64,000 bases of DNA from CAIYZT01 sp947461435 (GTDB lineage: Bacteria; Pseudomonadota; Alphaproteobacteria; Rhodobacterales; Rhodobacteraceae), in assembly GCA_965284435.1 (NCBI GenBank), contig OZ260083.1, positions 2,852,001-2,916,000 on the forward strand. The letters are read 5' to 3'. This document shows positions 27,711 to 34,102 of the stretch, one piece after another; position 1 is the first letter of the stretch; each line of letters starts with the position of its first letter. The notes beneath the pieces were generated by a model. The model was not told the origin of the DNA, did not search any database, and saw nothing but the letters and a program-made list of their open reading frames with translations. A program made the translations under genes and the position numbers.

Positions 27711-27738
27711 AACGGCGCGCAGATTGCGCGCCGTTTTT
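27711..27738 (+). terminator. Rho-independent terminator of the sugar-binding-protein gene
   Basis: Arms AACGGCGCGCA (27711-27721) and TGCGCGCCGTT (27725-27735) pair over 11 bp with a 3-base loop, followed by a run of T. A second G+C-rich hairpin (GCGGGCCA/TGGCCCGC) sits just before it, at about 27673-27690. It lies between the convergent binding-protein and puc-associated genes and may serve both. Confidence 0.85.
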
Positions 27739-27757
27739 CATTTGCCTGGCTGTTGGC

Positions 27758-28348
27758 TTAGCGGCGCCAGATGGTCATGATGCCGATGCTATCGGAAAAA
27801 AGTTTGCCGCCGGCAATCGCCGAATTGCGGCTGCGCGGTTTGGACAACAGCGCCATGGGCCAGAACATTTTTGACATATAGGCCCCACCGCGGATGGCCG
27901 AGGTCCGTGGCTTGCTGCGCGACACGGGATTTGATCCCAAGATATGACCATGCGAGGCCTTGGCATAGGGATTTGACAGAACCAGAGGATTGCCAGCCAT
28001 GATCGAGTTGCTGTGGCGCGCATCGGGGAATTCGCGAATGTAATTATCTTCCGATTCCAACCCCACATCGATGGACGGGTGTTTTGCCAAAATTTTCATG
28101 GCCTTGCGGGCTGCGCCCACAGGGTTGAAACCAGCTTCGACCACGACGAGGGAATGGCCGCTTTTCATGGCTGCCGCATAGGCGGAAGCAACCACATCAG
28201 AAATACGGGCCGCGCCCATCGCGCTTTTTGCATCCGCGCCGGCCGGGATGACGCGAACCATATCCGCATCGAAGCCACCGCTTGCGAGTGCCGCCACAGC
28301 GGCATGCGCTGCGTCGTCAGAGTAAAGACGTGTGATGATCGTCGTCAT
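27758..28348 (-). CDS. Puc-associated protein of unknown function
   Basis: 196 residues, with AAAAGG before the ATG. Residues 1-90 form a small alpha/beta domain like those of general-stress (YflT-type) proteins. From about 105 there are three degenerate repeats built on S-x-I-x-G (HSNSIMAGNPLVLSNP, RTSAIRGGAYMSKMFW, RNSAIAGGKLFSDS), each with a basic K-P-R before the last two. I do not recognise the family. It is last in the puc operon, 106 bases after pucC, so a role in light-harvesting assembly is possible but only inferred from place. Confidence 0.55.
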   Translation of the reverse strand: MTTIITRLYSDDAAHAAVAALASGGFDADMVRVIPAGADAKSAMGAARISDVVASAYAAAMKSGHSLVVVEAGFNPVGAARKAMKILAKHPSIDVGLESEDNYIREFPDARHSNSIMAGNPLVLSNPYAKASHGHILGSNPVSRSKPRTSAIRGGAYMSKMFWPMALLSKPRSRNSAIAGGKLFSDSIGIMTIWRR

Positions 28349-28454
28349 GCTGCACCTTTTGTCCTGTTGGGTCCAAAGCCCGTGTCTGAGGGAACGTCTG
28401 TTTCATGGTCAAGAACAACCTCTGTCAAAGAGGATAGCGTAGGAAGTTATACCG

Positions 28455-29885
28455 TCAACCTGCCGATCCGTCGGTTGCCAGATCGGGCGCAGGGGTGGGA
28501 AGGGCCGTTGCCGGAGATTTTCGCCATAAGGGCAAGGCCAACAACAGGGCGAGAACCAAAAGACCGGCCTCAAGCATAAAGACCGGAACATAGGCCGCCG
28601 CCGGACTGGCGGAAGACGAGGCTTGCGACAAGGCCGCGTCGCGCATCACCCCGCCAACCGCGATCGATACCCCGGCGGCCGTGGTTTGCACAGCGCCCCA
28701 TGCCCCAAGCGACAGGCCAATCTGATCGCGCGGCGCCGAGCGCATGGTGGCGGTCAATGTTCCGTGGCCAAAAAGACCCGCCCCAAAGCCCGCCGCCAGA
28801 GTTGAGACGATCAAGAGGGTGACAGACAGAGTCTCGGCGCTGAGAACCACGCATCCAAAGGCCGGCACACCGATTGCCGCGCCATAAATCGCGACATCCA
28901 TCGGCCGCGCCCCCTGCCCCAACCACCGCGAGGCGAGCGAGAAGCCGACCAGACTTCCCACGGCCAAAAAGACAGTCAGCCGGGTGGTTTCAGCCACGGA
29001 CATATCAAGCACTTGCCCGCCAAACGGTTCCATCAAGACATCGGCCATGCCAAACCCGGCCGTTCCAAAAGCAATGATCGCCAAAAGCCGGATCATGCCG
29101 GGACGCGCCGAAAGCTGGGCCCAGGCCATGGCGAAATTGGGTTCTGGTCCGCGGGGGGCCGTGGCGCGCAAGCGGTTGCGAGCCTCTTGTTTCCACATGG
29201 CGGCGCCGTTGAGGACAACCGTCACAACCGCAGAGCCTTGGATGACCTGAATAAGACGGCCCGGCGAGTAATTTTCAAGCAGGCTGCCATAGGCAAAGGC
29301 GCTGACGATCATGCCCATCAGCAGGCTGACATACATAAGGCCCACCACTTTTGGCTGGTCCGCTTCGGGGGCAAGATCTGTGGCAAGGGCCAAGCCGACG
29401 GTCTGGACAATATGCATGCCCGCACCGACCAGCAAAAAGGCGAGCGCTGCGGCAGCCAGCCCGATCCACCGGGGGGCATCGATAGCCTCGCCGTAGCCGG
29501 ACAAAACCAAAAGTGCGAAGGGCATGATGGCAAAGCCACCAAATTGCAGCATCGTGCCCTTGAAGATGTAAGGCAGACGGCGCAGCCCGAGCGCGGATTT
29601 GAAATTATCAGATTTGAAGCCGATCAGAGCCCGGAAGGGCGCAAAAACCAACGGCAGCGCCAGCATGGCGGCGACAAGCGTGGCCGGCGTTTTCAACTCG
29701 ACGATCATCACACGGTTCAAGGTGCCAATCATCAACACAAGGGCCATGCCAACCGTCACCTGAAACAGCGACAACCGCAGCAAGCGAGAGAGCGGCAGGT
29801 CATCACTTGCCGCGTCGGCGAAGGGCAAATATCGGGTGCCAAAATTGCTGATCTTCCGCAAAGCAAAGCTTTTGTATTTGAACAT
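28455..29885 (-). CDS. pucC: PucC-type light-harvesting assembly protein (MFS fold)
   Basis: 476 residues from ATG 29885 (MFKYKSFALRKISNFG), which follows the annotated pucA by 129 bases. About twelve membrane segments are visible. PucC-family features include RLPYIFKGTMLQFGGFAIMPF, TDLAPEADQPKVVGLMY and LFGHGTLTATMRSAPRDQIGLSLGAWGA. PucC/LhaA proteins, once proposed to be bacteriochlorophyll carriers, are needed for LH2 assembly in the membrane. The frame is open for 35 more codons upstream but these look non-coding. A hairpin at 29988-30009 separates it from pucA. Confidence 0.9.
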   Translation of the reverse strand: MFKYKSFALRKISNFGTRYLPFADAASDDLPLSRLLRLSLFQVTVGMALVLMIGTLNRVMIVELKTPATLVAAMLALPLVFAPFRALIGFKSDNFKSALGLRRLPYIFKGTMLQFGGFAIMPFALLVLSGYGEAIDAPRWIGLAAAALAFLLVGAGMHIVQTVGLALATDLAPEADQPKVVGLMYVSLLMGMIVSAFAYGSLLENYSPGRLIQVIQGSAVVTVVLNGAAMWKQEARNRLRATAPRGPEPNFAMAWAQLSARPGMIRLLAIIAFGTAGFGMADVLMEPFGGQVLDMSVAETTRLTVFLAVGSLVGFSLASRWLGQGARPMDVAIYGAAIGVPAFGCVVLSAETLSVTLLIVSTLAAGFGAGLFGHGTLTATMRSAPRDQIGLSLGAWGAVQTTAAGVSIAVGGVMRDAALSQASSSASPAAAYVPVFMLEAGLLVLALLLALPLWRKSPATALPTPAPDLATDGSAG

Positions 29886-29987
29886 CGCTGAATGCACCGT
29901 TCTGACGTGGTGGCGCTGTGACCACCGAAATAGGGGAAAGGGTGGGGCCTGCCTGCCGGAGGACAAGCCGCCCCACACCTGCCATTG

Positions 29988-30009
29988 CACCCCCCGTGTC
30001 CGGGGAGTG
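29988..30009 (-). terminator. Hairpin between pucA and pucC
   Basis: On the minus strand the arms are CACTCCCC and GGGGGGTG, with one G-U pair and a 6-base loop, starting 6 bases after the pucA stop. No strong T-run follows. In Rhodobacter puf and puc transcripts, hairpins at this place stabilise the short BA message and hold back downstream genes, so the LH subunits are made in excess over PucC. Confidence 0.72.
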
Positions 30010-30014
30010 ACAGG

Positions 30015-30323
30015 CTAGTTCAGAGCTGCCATCTCTTGTGGAAGTGTCAAGACAGCCTGTGCCGTGGTGCCGTCGGGCATCGTGATCAGCACATTGTTTG
30101 ATCCGGGAACCAGATAAGAAGCGGATTCCGCTCCTACTTCCGGCAGGACCAAGGATGCCATAGCACCACTGCCAATCGGCTTGCCCGACAGGAAGTCTGC
30201 CACCCAAGTCGTGTTGCTCAGAACAGCGACGTGAACCGCGAACGACCCGACGGCGACAGCCCCCAGGAACAGTGGAATACCGACCGTTGGCTTAACGACA
30301 AGCCACATCTTTGCATTGTTCAT
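30015..30323 (-). CDS. pucA: Light-harvesting complex alpha chain, with Phe44-Leu45 and a C-terminal extension
   Basis: 102 residues. The first 47 align without gaps to the Rhodobacter sphaeroides LH2 alpha chain: KMWLVVKPTVGIPLFL, the bacteriochlorophyll-ligand His31, and TTW at 38-40. At 44-45, where R. sphaeroides has Tyr-Tyr, this protein has Phe-Leu (VADFLSGK). The remaining ~55 residues are not part of normal LH2 alpha (about 54 in total) and are rich in Ala, Ser and Val. The protein spans the membrane once. The start is 10 bases after the pucB stop. Confidence 0.93.
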   Translation of the reverse strand: MNNAKMWLVVKPTVGIPLFLGAVAVGSFAVHVAVLSNTTWVADFLSGKPIGSGAMASLVLPEVGAESASYLVPGSNNVLITMPDGTTAQAVLTLPQEMAALN

Positions 30324-30333
30324 GATGTGACCC

Positions 30334-30489
30334 TTATCCCAGCCAAGGCGTTGAGATTGCGACGAGAATATGCGCGATCAGGGCGATAACCCCGAACACG
30401 CGCGTTCCGTCGATCAAGTAGCTATGGACTTCTTCAGCTTCACTCAAGGTAAGACCGGTCGGCCAGACCTTGTTAGGATCGTTGGACAT
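30334..30489 (-). CDS. pucB: Light-harvesting complex beta chain (B800-850/820 type)
   Basis: 51 residues: MSNDPNKVWPTGLTLSEAEE, then VHSYLIDGTRVFGVIALIAH and ILVAISTPWLG. It aligns gap-free with R. sphaeroides PucB. His in EEVH lies near the B800 site and His in LIAH is the B850 bacteriochlorophyll ligand, and the ending TPWLG is diagnostic. A GGAGG site precedes the ATG. It is the first gene of the puc operon and is too short for usual gene-length cut-offs. Confidence 0.95.
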   Translation of the reverse strand: MSNDPNKVWPTGLTLSEAEEVHSYLIDGTRVFGVIALIAHILVAISTPWLG

Positions 30490-30609
30490 TGAAGTTCCTC
30501 CGTGCCCTCGTCGTCACTGTCTTGCATGGGCGGATTGACGACCTTGGATCCGCCCGGCGCCGCATTGCGGTGGAAAACCTCCCCGTTTTCGCTTTGCCCA
30601 GCGACACTT

Positions 30610-30627
30610 TGTCACCCTTTGTTTACA
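30610..30627. promoter_or_regulatory. PpsR/CrtJ-type palindrome TGT-N12-ACA, proximal to pucB
   Basis: TGT at 30610-30612 and ACA at 30625-30627 are separated by exactly 12 bases, the PpsR/CrtJ motif. It lies about 120 bases before the pucB start. It pairs with the site 8 bases away. Confidence 0.8.
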
Positions 30628-30635
30628 CTTGCAAC

Positions 30636-30653
30636 TGTAACAATAAGTTTACA
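30636..30653. promoter_or_regulatory. PpsR/CrtJ-type palindrome TGT-N12-ACA, distal to pucB
   Basis: TGT at 30636-30638 and ACA at 30651-30653 with a 12-base centre. The gap to the other palindrome is exactly 8 bases, the spacing of cooperative PpsR/CrtJ sites at bchC-type promoters. Oxygen- and light-dependent repression of puc is the expected role. Confidence 0.8.
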
Positions 30654-30705
30654 CATTATATTTTTGATCTGGATTTCGCTGACTTTAGAGAATTTATTAT
30701 ATTAT

Positions 30706-30718
30706 TATCAATAATTTA
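30706..30718 (+). promoter_or_regulatory. Possible IHF-binding site upstream of puc
   Basis: TATCAATAATTTA fits the IHF consensus WATCAANNNNTTR exactly and sits in a very A+T-rich stretch. IHF is known to act at puc upstream regions in Rhodobacter. The short consensus makes chance matches in A+T-rich DNA fairly likely. Confidence 0.5.
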
Positions 30719-30880
30719 AGAAGAGATCAGCCTGCTGCCGGATTTCAGGCCCACCAGAAATGTTTGCAAAAATCGGAAGAAAGAAAGTGTAACCTTCCCA
30801 TAAGGCGCAAGACGGGGGCTTCGAACGATTCCTTCGCGCGAATTTGCCGCAATGCCCCTTTCCTGCCCGCCAAAGGCAAG

Positions 30881-30896
30881 CTAACATGCTAGCATG
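30881..30896 (+). promoter_or_regulatory. Regulon operator, copy 2 (CTAACATGCTAGCATG)
   Basis: Core CTAACATGCTAG at 30881-30892, followed by CATG. The final ATG is the apparent start codon of the permease. The inner CATGCTAGCATG is itself a perfect palindrome. It matches the copies at 25850, 37524 and 40356. Confidence 0.8.
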
Positions 30897-32003
30897 AGCG
30901 CAGATCAGGATCTTCTTCACGTCGTCACCAATGACAACATCTCGTCCCGTCGCAGGGCGCTGGGACAGGCTGTCATCTGGGGGTCGGGCGTTGCAATGGT
31001 GGCCATTGGCCTGGCCCAATGGGCACAGGGCCAAGGCTTGGCCGACTTTGGCTTTGCCAATTGGCGCCCGACTTTATACGCCTATTGCACCTGGGCGATA
31101 TGCCTGTGCTGGGGCCAAGTCCTGATGAACGGCGAGCAAGGCAAGCGAACCTTGTTCGTCTTGCCTGCCGCTTTGTTCGTGGTGTCTTTGACCGTGTTTC
31201 CTTTGTTGTTCGGGTTGATCATCGCCTTTTCCAATTGGAACCTGTCCAGCCCTGATGGGCGGCAATTCAACGGATTGGACAATGTGCGGCAAATGTGGGC
31301 CGATCCGTTCTATTGGAACGCCATGACCAACATGATCTGGTATTGCCTTGCAATCATTGTGGAATACGCGATTGCCTTTGCGCTTGCGCTGGCATTGAAT
31401 GCCGAAATACGGGCGCGTAAGTTCTTCCGCGTGGCCTTTTTGTTGCCGCTGATGCTGTCGCCGGTGGCGGTGTCTTGGATGATTGGCAAATCAATGCTGG
31501 TGATACAGCCTGCGGGCCCGATCATCCGGTTGATGCGCTGGTTTGGATGGGAAAATCCATCCTTCTATTCCAGCCCCGGCATGGCCAAGTTGACCATCAT
31601 GATGATGGACGCATGGACTTATATCCCTTTCATGATGATCATGATTCTGGCAGGTCTTCAGTCGATTCCAAAGGAATTGAACGAAGCGGCCAAAGTTGAC
31701 GGGGCAAATCCGTGGCGTGCCTTCTGGGAAGTGACCTTTCCGATGATGCTGCCGGTTTCCATCACCGCGATTTTGATCCGGATCATCTTCAAACTGAAGC
31801 TGGCCGATATCGTGATCGCCGTGACCTCTGGCGGGCCGGGCGGCGCGACGGACACCGTGACAAGCTTTATCTTCCGTGAGTATCGCGACCGATCCAACGT
31901 GGGATACGGCACGTTGCTTGCCATGATGTATCTTGTGATTATCGTGATCGCGATGACGTTGCTGATGAAACTGGCAGACCGTTATGCGAGGCCACGTACA
32001 TGA
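30894..32003 (+). CDS. Sugar ABC permease, MalF/UgpA type, with extended N-terminus
   Basis: 369 residues; members of this family are usually about 290-320. The normal permease begins near residue 85 (KRTLFVLPAALFVVSLTVFPLLFG) and has the EAA loop NEAAKVDGANPWRAFWEVTFP near 265. The extra N-terminus adds two hydrophobic segments (about 24-45 and 57-76). The start ATG is part of operator copy 2 and has no normal ribosome site, so the true start could lie inside the gene or the message could be leaderless. It forms the channel with the following permease. Confidence 0.8.
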   Translation: MSADQDLLHVVTNDNISSRRRALGQAVIWGSGVAMVAIGLAQWAQGQGLADFGFANWRPTLYAYCTWAICLCWGQVLMNGEQGKRTLFVLPAALFVVSLTVFPLLFGLIIAFSNWNLSSPDGRQFNGLDNVRQMWADPFYWNAMTNMIWYCLAIIVEYAIAFALALALNAEIRARKFFRVAFLLPLMLSPVAVSWMIGKSMLVIQPAGPIIRLMRWFGWENPSFYSSPGMAKLTIMMMDAWTYIPFMMIMILAGLQSIPKELNEAAKVDGANPWRAFWEVTFPMMLPVSITAILIRIIFKLKLADIVIAVTSGGPGGATDTVTSFIFREYRDRSNVGYGTLLAMMYLVIIVIAMTLLMKLADRYARPRT

Positions 32004-32914
32004 CCCAAGTCTTTCACGATGCGCCAAGTGACCGCGCCTTTCGGGCCAAGTGGTGGACAGGACGCATGGCGGTTTACGCCCTGCTTTTGCTGTGGGCCAT
32101 CATCTGCCTGTTCCCGATTTACTGGACGGCGACAACCAGCTTCAAGATGGCGCCCAACGTGATGAAGGGTGACATGATCCCCTGGGTGGATTTTCAGCCC
32201 AAATGGCTGGGCTGGAAATCCTTGGGCATGTCGCCTGATACGATCTATACCGACAGCACGGTGCGTGCCGAGTTCATGAAGCGCTTTACCAATTCGGCCA
32301 TCATTTCCTTTGTATCCTCTGGTTTGGCAGTCGTTCTGGGGTCACTTGCGGCTTATGGGTTAAGCCGGTTTTCGTTCAAATTCCTGTGGATGCGGAATGG
32401 AGACATAAGTTTCTTCTTTCTAAGCCAGCTTATCCTGCCTCCTGTCGTGTTGGCGCTGCCGTTTCTGGTCTTGTACAAAGAGCTCGCGCTTTTGGACACG
32501 CGGGTTGGGCTGATACTGCTGTATACCTTGTCGGTGCTGCCCATCGTGATCTGGATCATGCGGGATCAATTCTCGTCCATTCCGACGGAACTGGAGGAGG
32601 CGGCTTTGGTGGATGGCCTGTCGATTTGGGGGGCCTTTGCCACGATCATCTTGCCCATCGCCCTTCCGGGGATGGCGGCAGCCTTTATCCTGTCGTTGGT
32701 GCTGACGTGGAATGAATACTTTTTCGCCGCGCTTCTGACCTCCACCCATGCGAACACTTTGCCCGTGATGGTGGCCAGCCAAACCGGGAGTCAGGGCATT
32801 TCCTGGTGGTCCATGGCCGCGTTGAGTTTTGCGGCGATCTTGCCGTTGATCGTGATTGGTGTGTTCCTGGAGCGGTTTATCATCAAGGGCATGGCGGCGG
32901 GAGCCGTGAAGTAA
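32000..32914 (+). CDS. Sugar ABC permease, MalG/UgpE type
   Basis: 304 residues; the ATG overlaps the previous stop. Six hydrophobic segments, the MalG-like opening (ALLLLWAIICLFPIYWTATTSFK), and the EAA loop LEEAALVDGLSIWGAFATIILP. It completes the inner-membrane channel for the sugar delivered by the binding protein at 26027. Its last base is shared with the first base of the next gene. Confidence 0.88.
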   Translation: MTQVFHDAPSDRAFRAKWWTGRMAVYALLLLWAIICLFPIYWTATTSFKMAPNVMKGDMIPWVDFQPKWLGWKSLGMSPDTIYTDSTVRAEFMKRFTNSAIISFVSSGLAVVLGSLAAYGLSRFSFKFLWMRNGDISFFFLSQLILPPVVLALPFLVLYKELALLDTRVGLILLYTLSVLPIVIWIMRDQFSSIPTELEEAALVDGLSIWGAFATIILPIALPGMAAAFILSLVLTWNEYFFAALLTSTHANTLPVMVASQTGSQGISWWSMAALSFAAILPLIVIGVFLERFIIKGMAAGAVK

Positions 32915-33369
32915 TGCTCAAAGGGATTGACCAACGTCTGTCTGCGGAAATCGTGCATGTCCTGATGTTGATGGGGCATGGGGATGATCTGGTGATCTGC
33001 GATGTCAACCATCCGGCGGCGAGCATTGCCAAGCAGACCACTTATGGCCGATTGATTGACATGTCGGGCTGCGACATTCCCACAGCGGCGCGGGCGATCT
33101 TGTCGCTGATGCCGTTGGATACATTTGTACCTGCCCCCGTGGCGCGGATGCAGGTTGTGGGAAATCCGACCGGAACCGTGCCGATCTTTGCGCGGATGCA
33201 GGCCGTGGTGGACGGCGCCGAAGGCCGCGCCGTTCAGATTGATCCCTTGGAACGCTTTGCCTTTTACGAGGCAGCAAAGCGGTCTTTTGCGATTGTCAGA
33301 ACGGCCGATTCTGGCCCCTATGGGTGCTTTATCCTGAAAAAAGGCGTCGTGGATCTGCCTGAGCTTTAG
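32914..33369 (+). CDS. RbsD/FucU-family sugar mutarotase, copy 2
   Basis: 151 residues from ATG 32914, which overlaps the permease stop (TAATG). It shares the family features LMGHGDDLVICDVNHPAAS, LDTFVPAPVARMQ and PYGCFILKKGV with the copy at 23556, and is clearly a paralogue with moderate divergence. It may serve a different anomer or a different step of the same pathway. Its 3' end overlaps the convergent creatininase-like gene by 4 bases. Confidence 0.87.
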   Translation: MLKGIDQRLSAEIVHVLMLMGHGDDLVICDVNHPAASIAKQTTYGRLIDMSGCDIPTAARAILSLMPLDTFVPAPVARMQVVGNPTGTVPIFARMQAVVDGAEGRAVQIDPLERFAFYEAAKRSFAIVRTADSGPYGCFILKKGVVDLPEL

Positions 33370-34100
33370 GCCAACCCGAAAATCCGTGACAAATGGGCAA
33401 GCGCGATTTGCACGCCGCCCTCGCCCATTTGCGCCGAGGCATCGGGTGCGGATTCGGTATACCAGTGCCCGCCCTGCCCCGCGCGGGCCATATCCACCGT
33501 GTCGGGGGCAAGGGCCTGCATCAAGGCCGTCTCGCCCTTTCCGGCATGATCGAAGGGAAAATCGGCGCCTTTCGGGAACAAGGGGTGAATCTGGATCCAG
33601 TTGAAGGGATCTGCGCCCTGCGACTGATCGGCGTAATAATCTTTCATTGCCGTATCGCCCCACCAGCCCGCGCCGCGGGTACCTTCGAGAAAGCGCATGA
33701 TGGCAGTGCGGCCGGCAAGGCGGAAGGCAAGATCGGTTGGCATGCCCTGATCAAAGCCTTCCGTCTGGTGATGGATCACGCCGCGAATGTTGCGAAACCC
33801 GGCTTTCAGCAAGGCCGTGAACAGGGCGTCGGCCATGGGGACCAGAGCCGCGGCATCGATATGAAGCGTGCCCGTGCCCTCGGGCCCTGCCACGGCATGC
33901 GAGGCGGCCCCATAGGCGAAGGGCGGAAGCGTGATGATCTGATCGCCAAGGCGTGCCAGCACCTCGGTCACGGCCAACAGATCGACACCCGAAGGCAAAT
34001 GCTGCCCATGGTATTCCAGAACACCGATGGGAAGGACCACAGGAACATGGCGCGCGATGGCGTCTTGCAATTGGTGGGGCCGCAGGCGCGCAAATTCCAT
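33366..34100 (-). CDS. Creatininase-family hydrolase
   Basis: 244 residues. The N-terminal motif PIGVLEYHGQHLPSGVDLL supplies the Glu, His and Asp metal ligands of the creatininase/mycofactocin-MftE fold. The usual N-G-H-G-G-N motif is replaced by VIHHQTEGF, so the second metal site is changed. Members include amidohydrolases and lactam or imide hydrolases. In this sugar operon it may open a cyclic intermediate such as a lactone, but this is a guess. It is last in the BtpA-M42-kinase operon. Confidence 0.7.
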   Translation of the reverse strand: MEFARLRPHQLQDAIARHVPVVLPIGVLEYHGQHLPSGVDLLAVTEVLARLGDQIITLPPFAYGAASHAVAGPEGTGTLHIDAAALVPMADALFTALLKAGFRNIRGVIHHQTEGFDQGMPTDLAFRLAGRTAIMRFLEGTRGAGWWGDTAMKDYYADQSQGADPFNWIQIHPLFPKGADFPFDHAGKGETALMQALAPDTVDMARAGQGGHWYTESAPDASAQMGEGGVQIALAHLSRIFGLA

Positions 34101-34102
34101 TT

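Larger units (their letters stand above)
30490..30893. other. Shared regulatory region between pucB and the sugar permease operon
   Basis: About 400 bases with no gene, holding two PpsR-type palindromes and a possible IHF site that point to the pucB side and, at the far end, operator copy 2 next to the permease start. The stretch 30680-30722 is strongly A+T-rich. Both divergent units may therefore influence each other. Short open frames here do not look coding. Confidence 0.75.
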
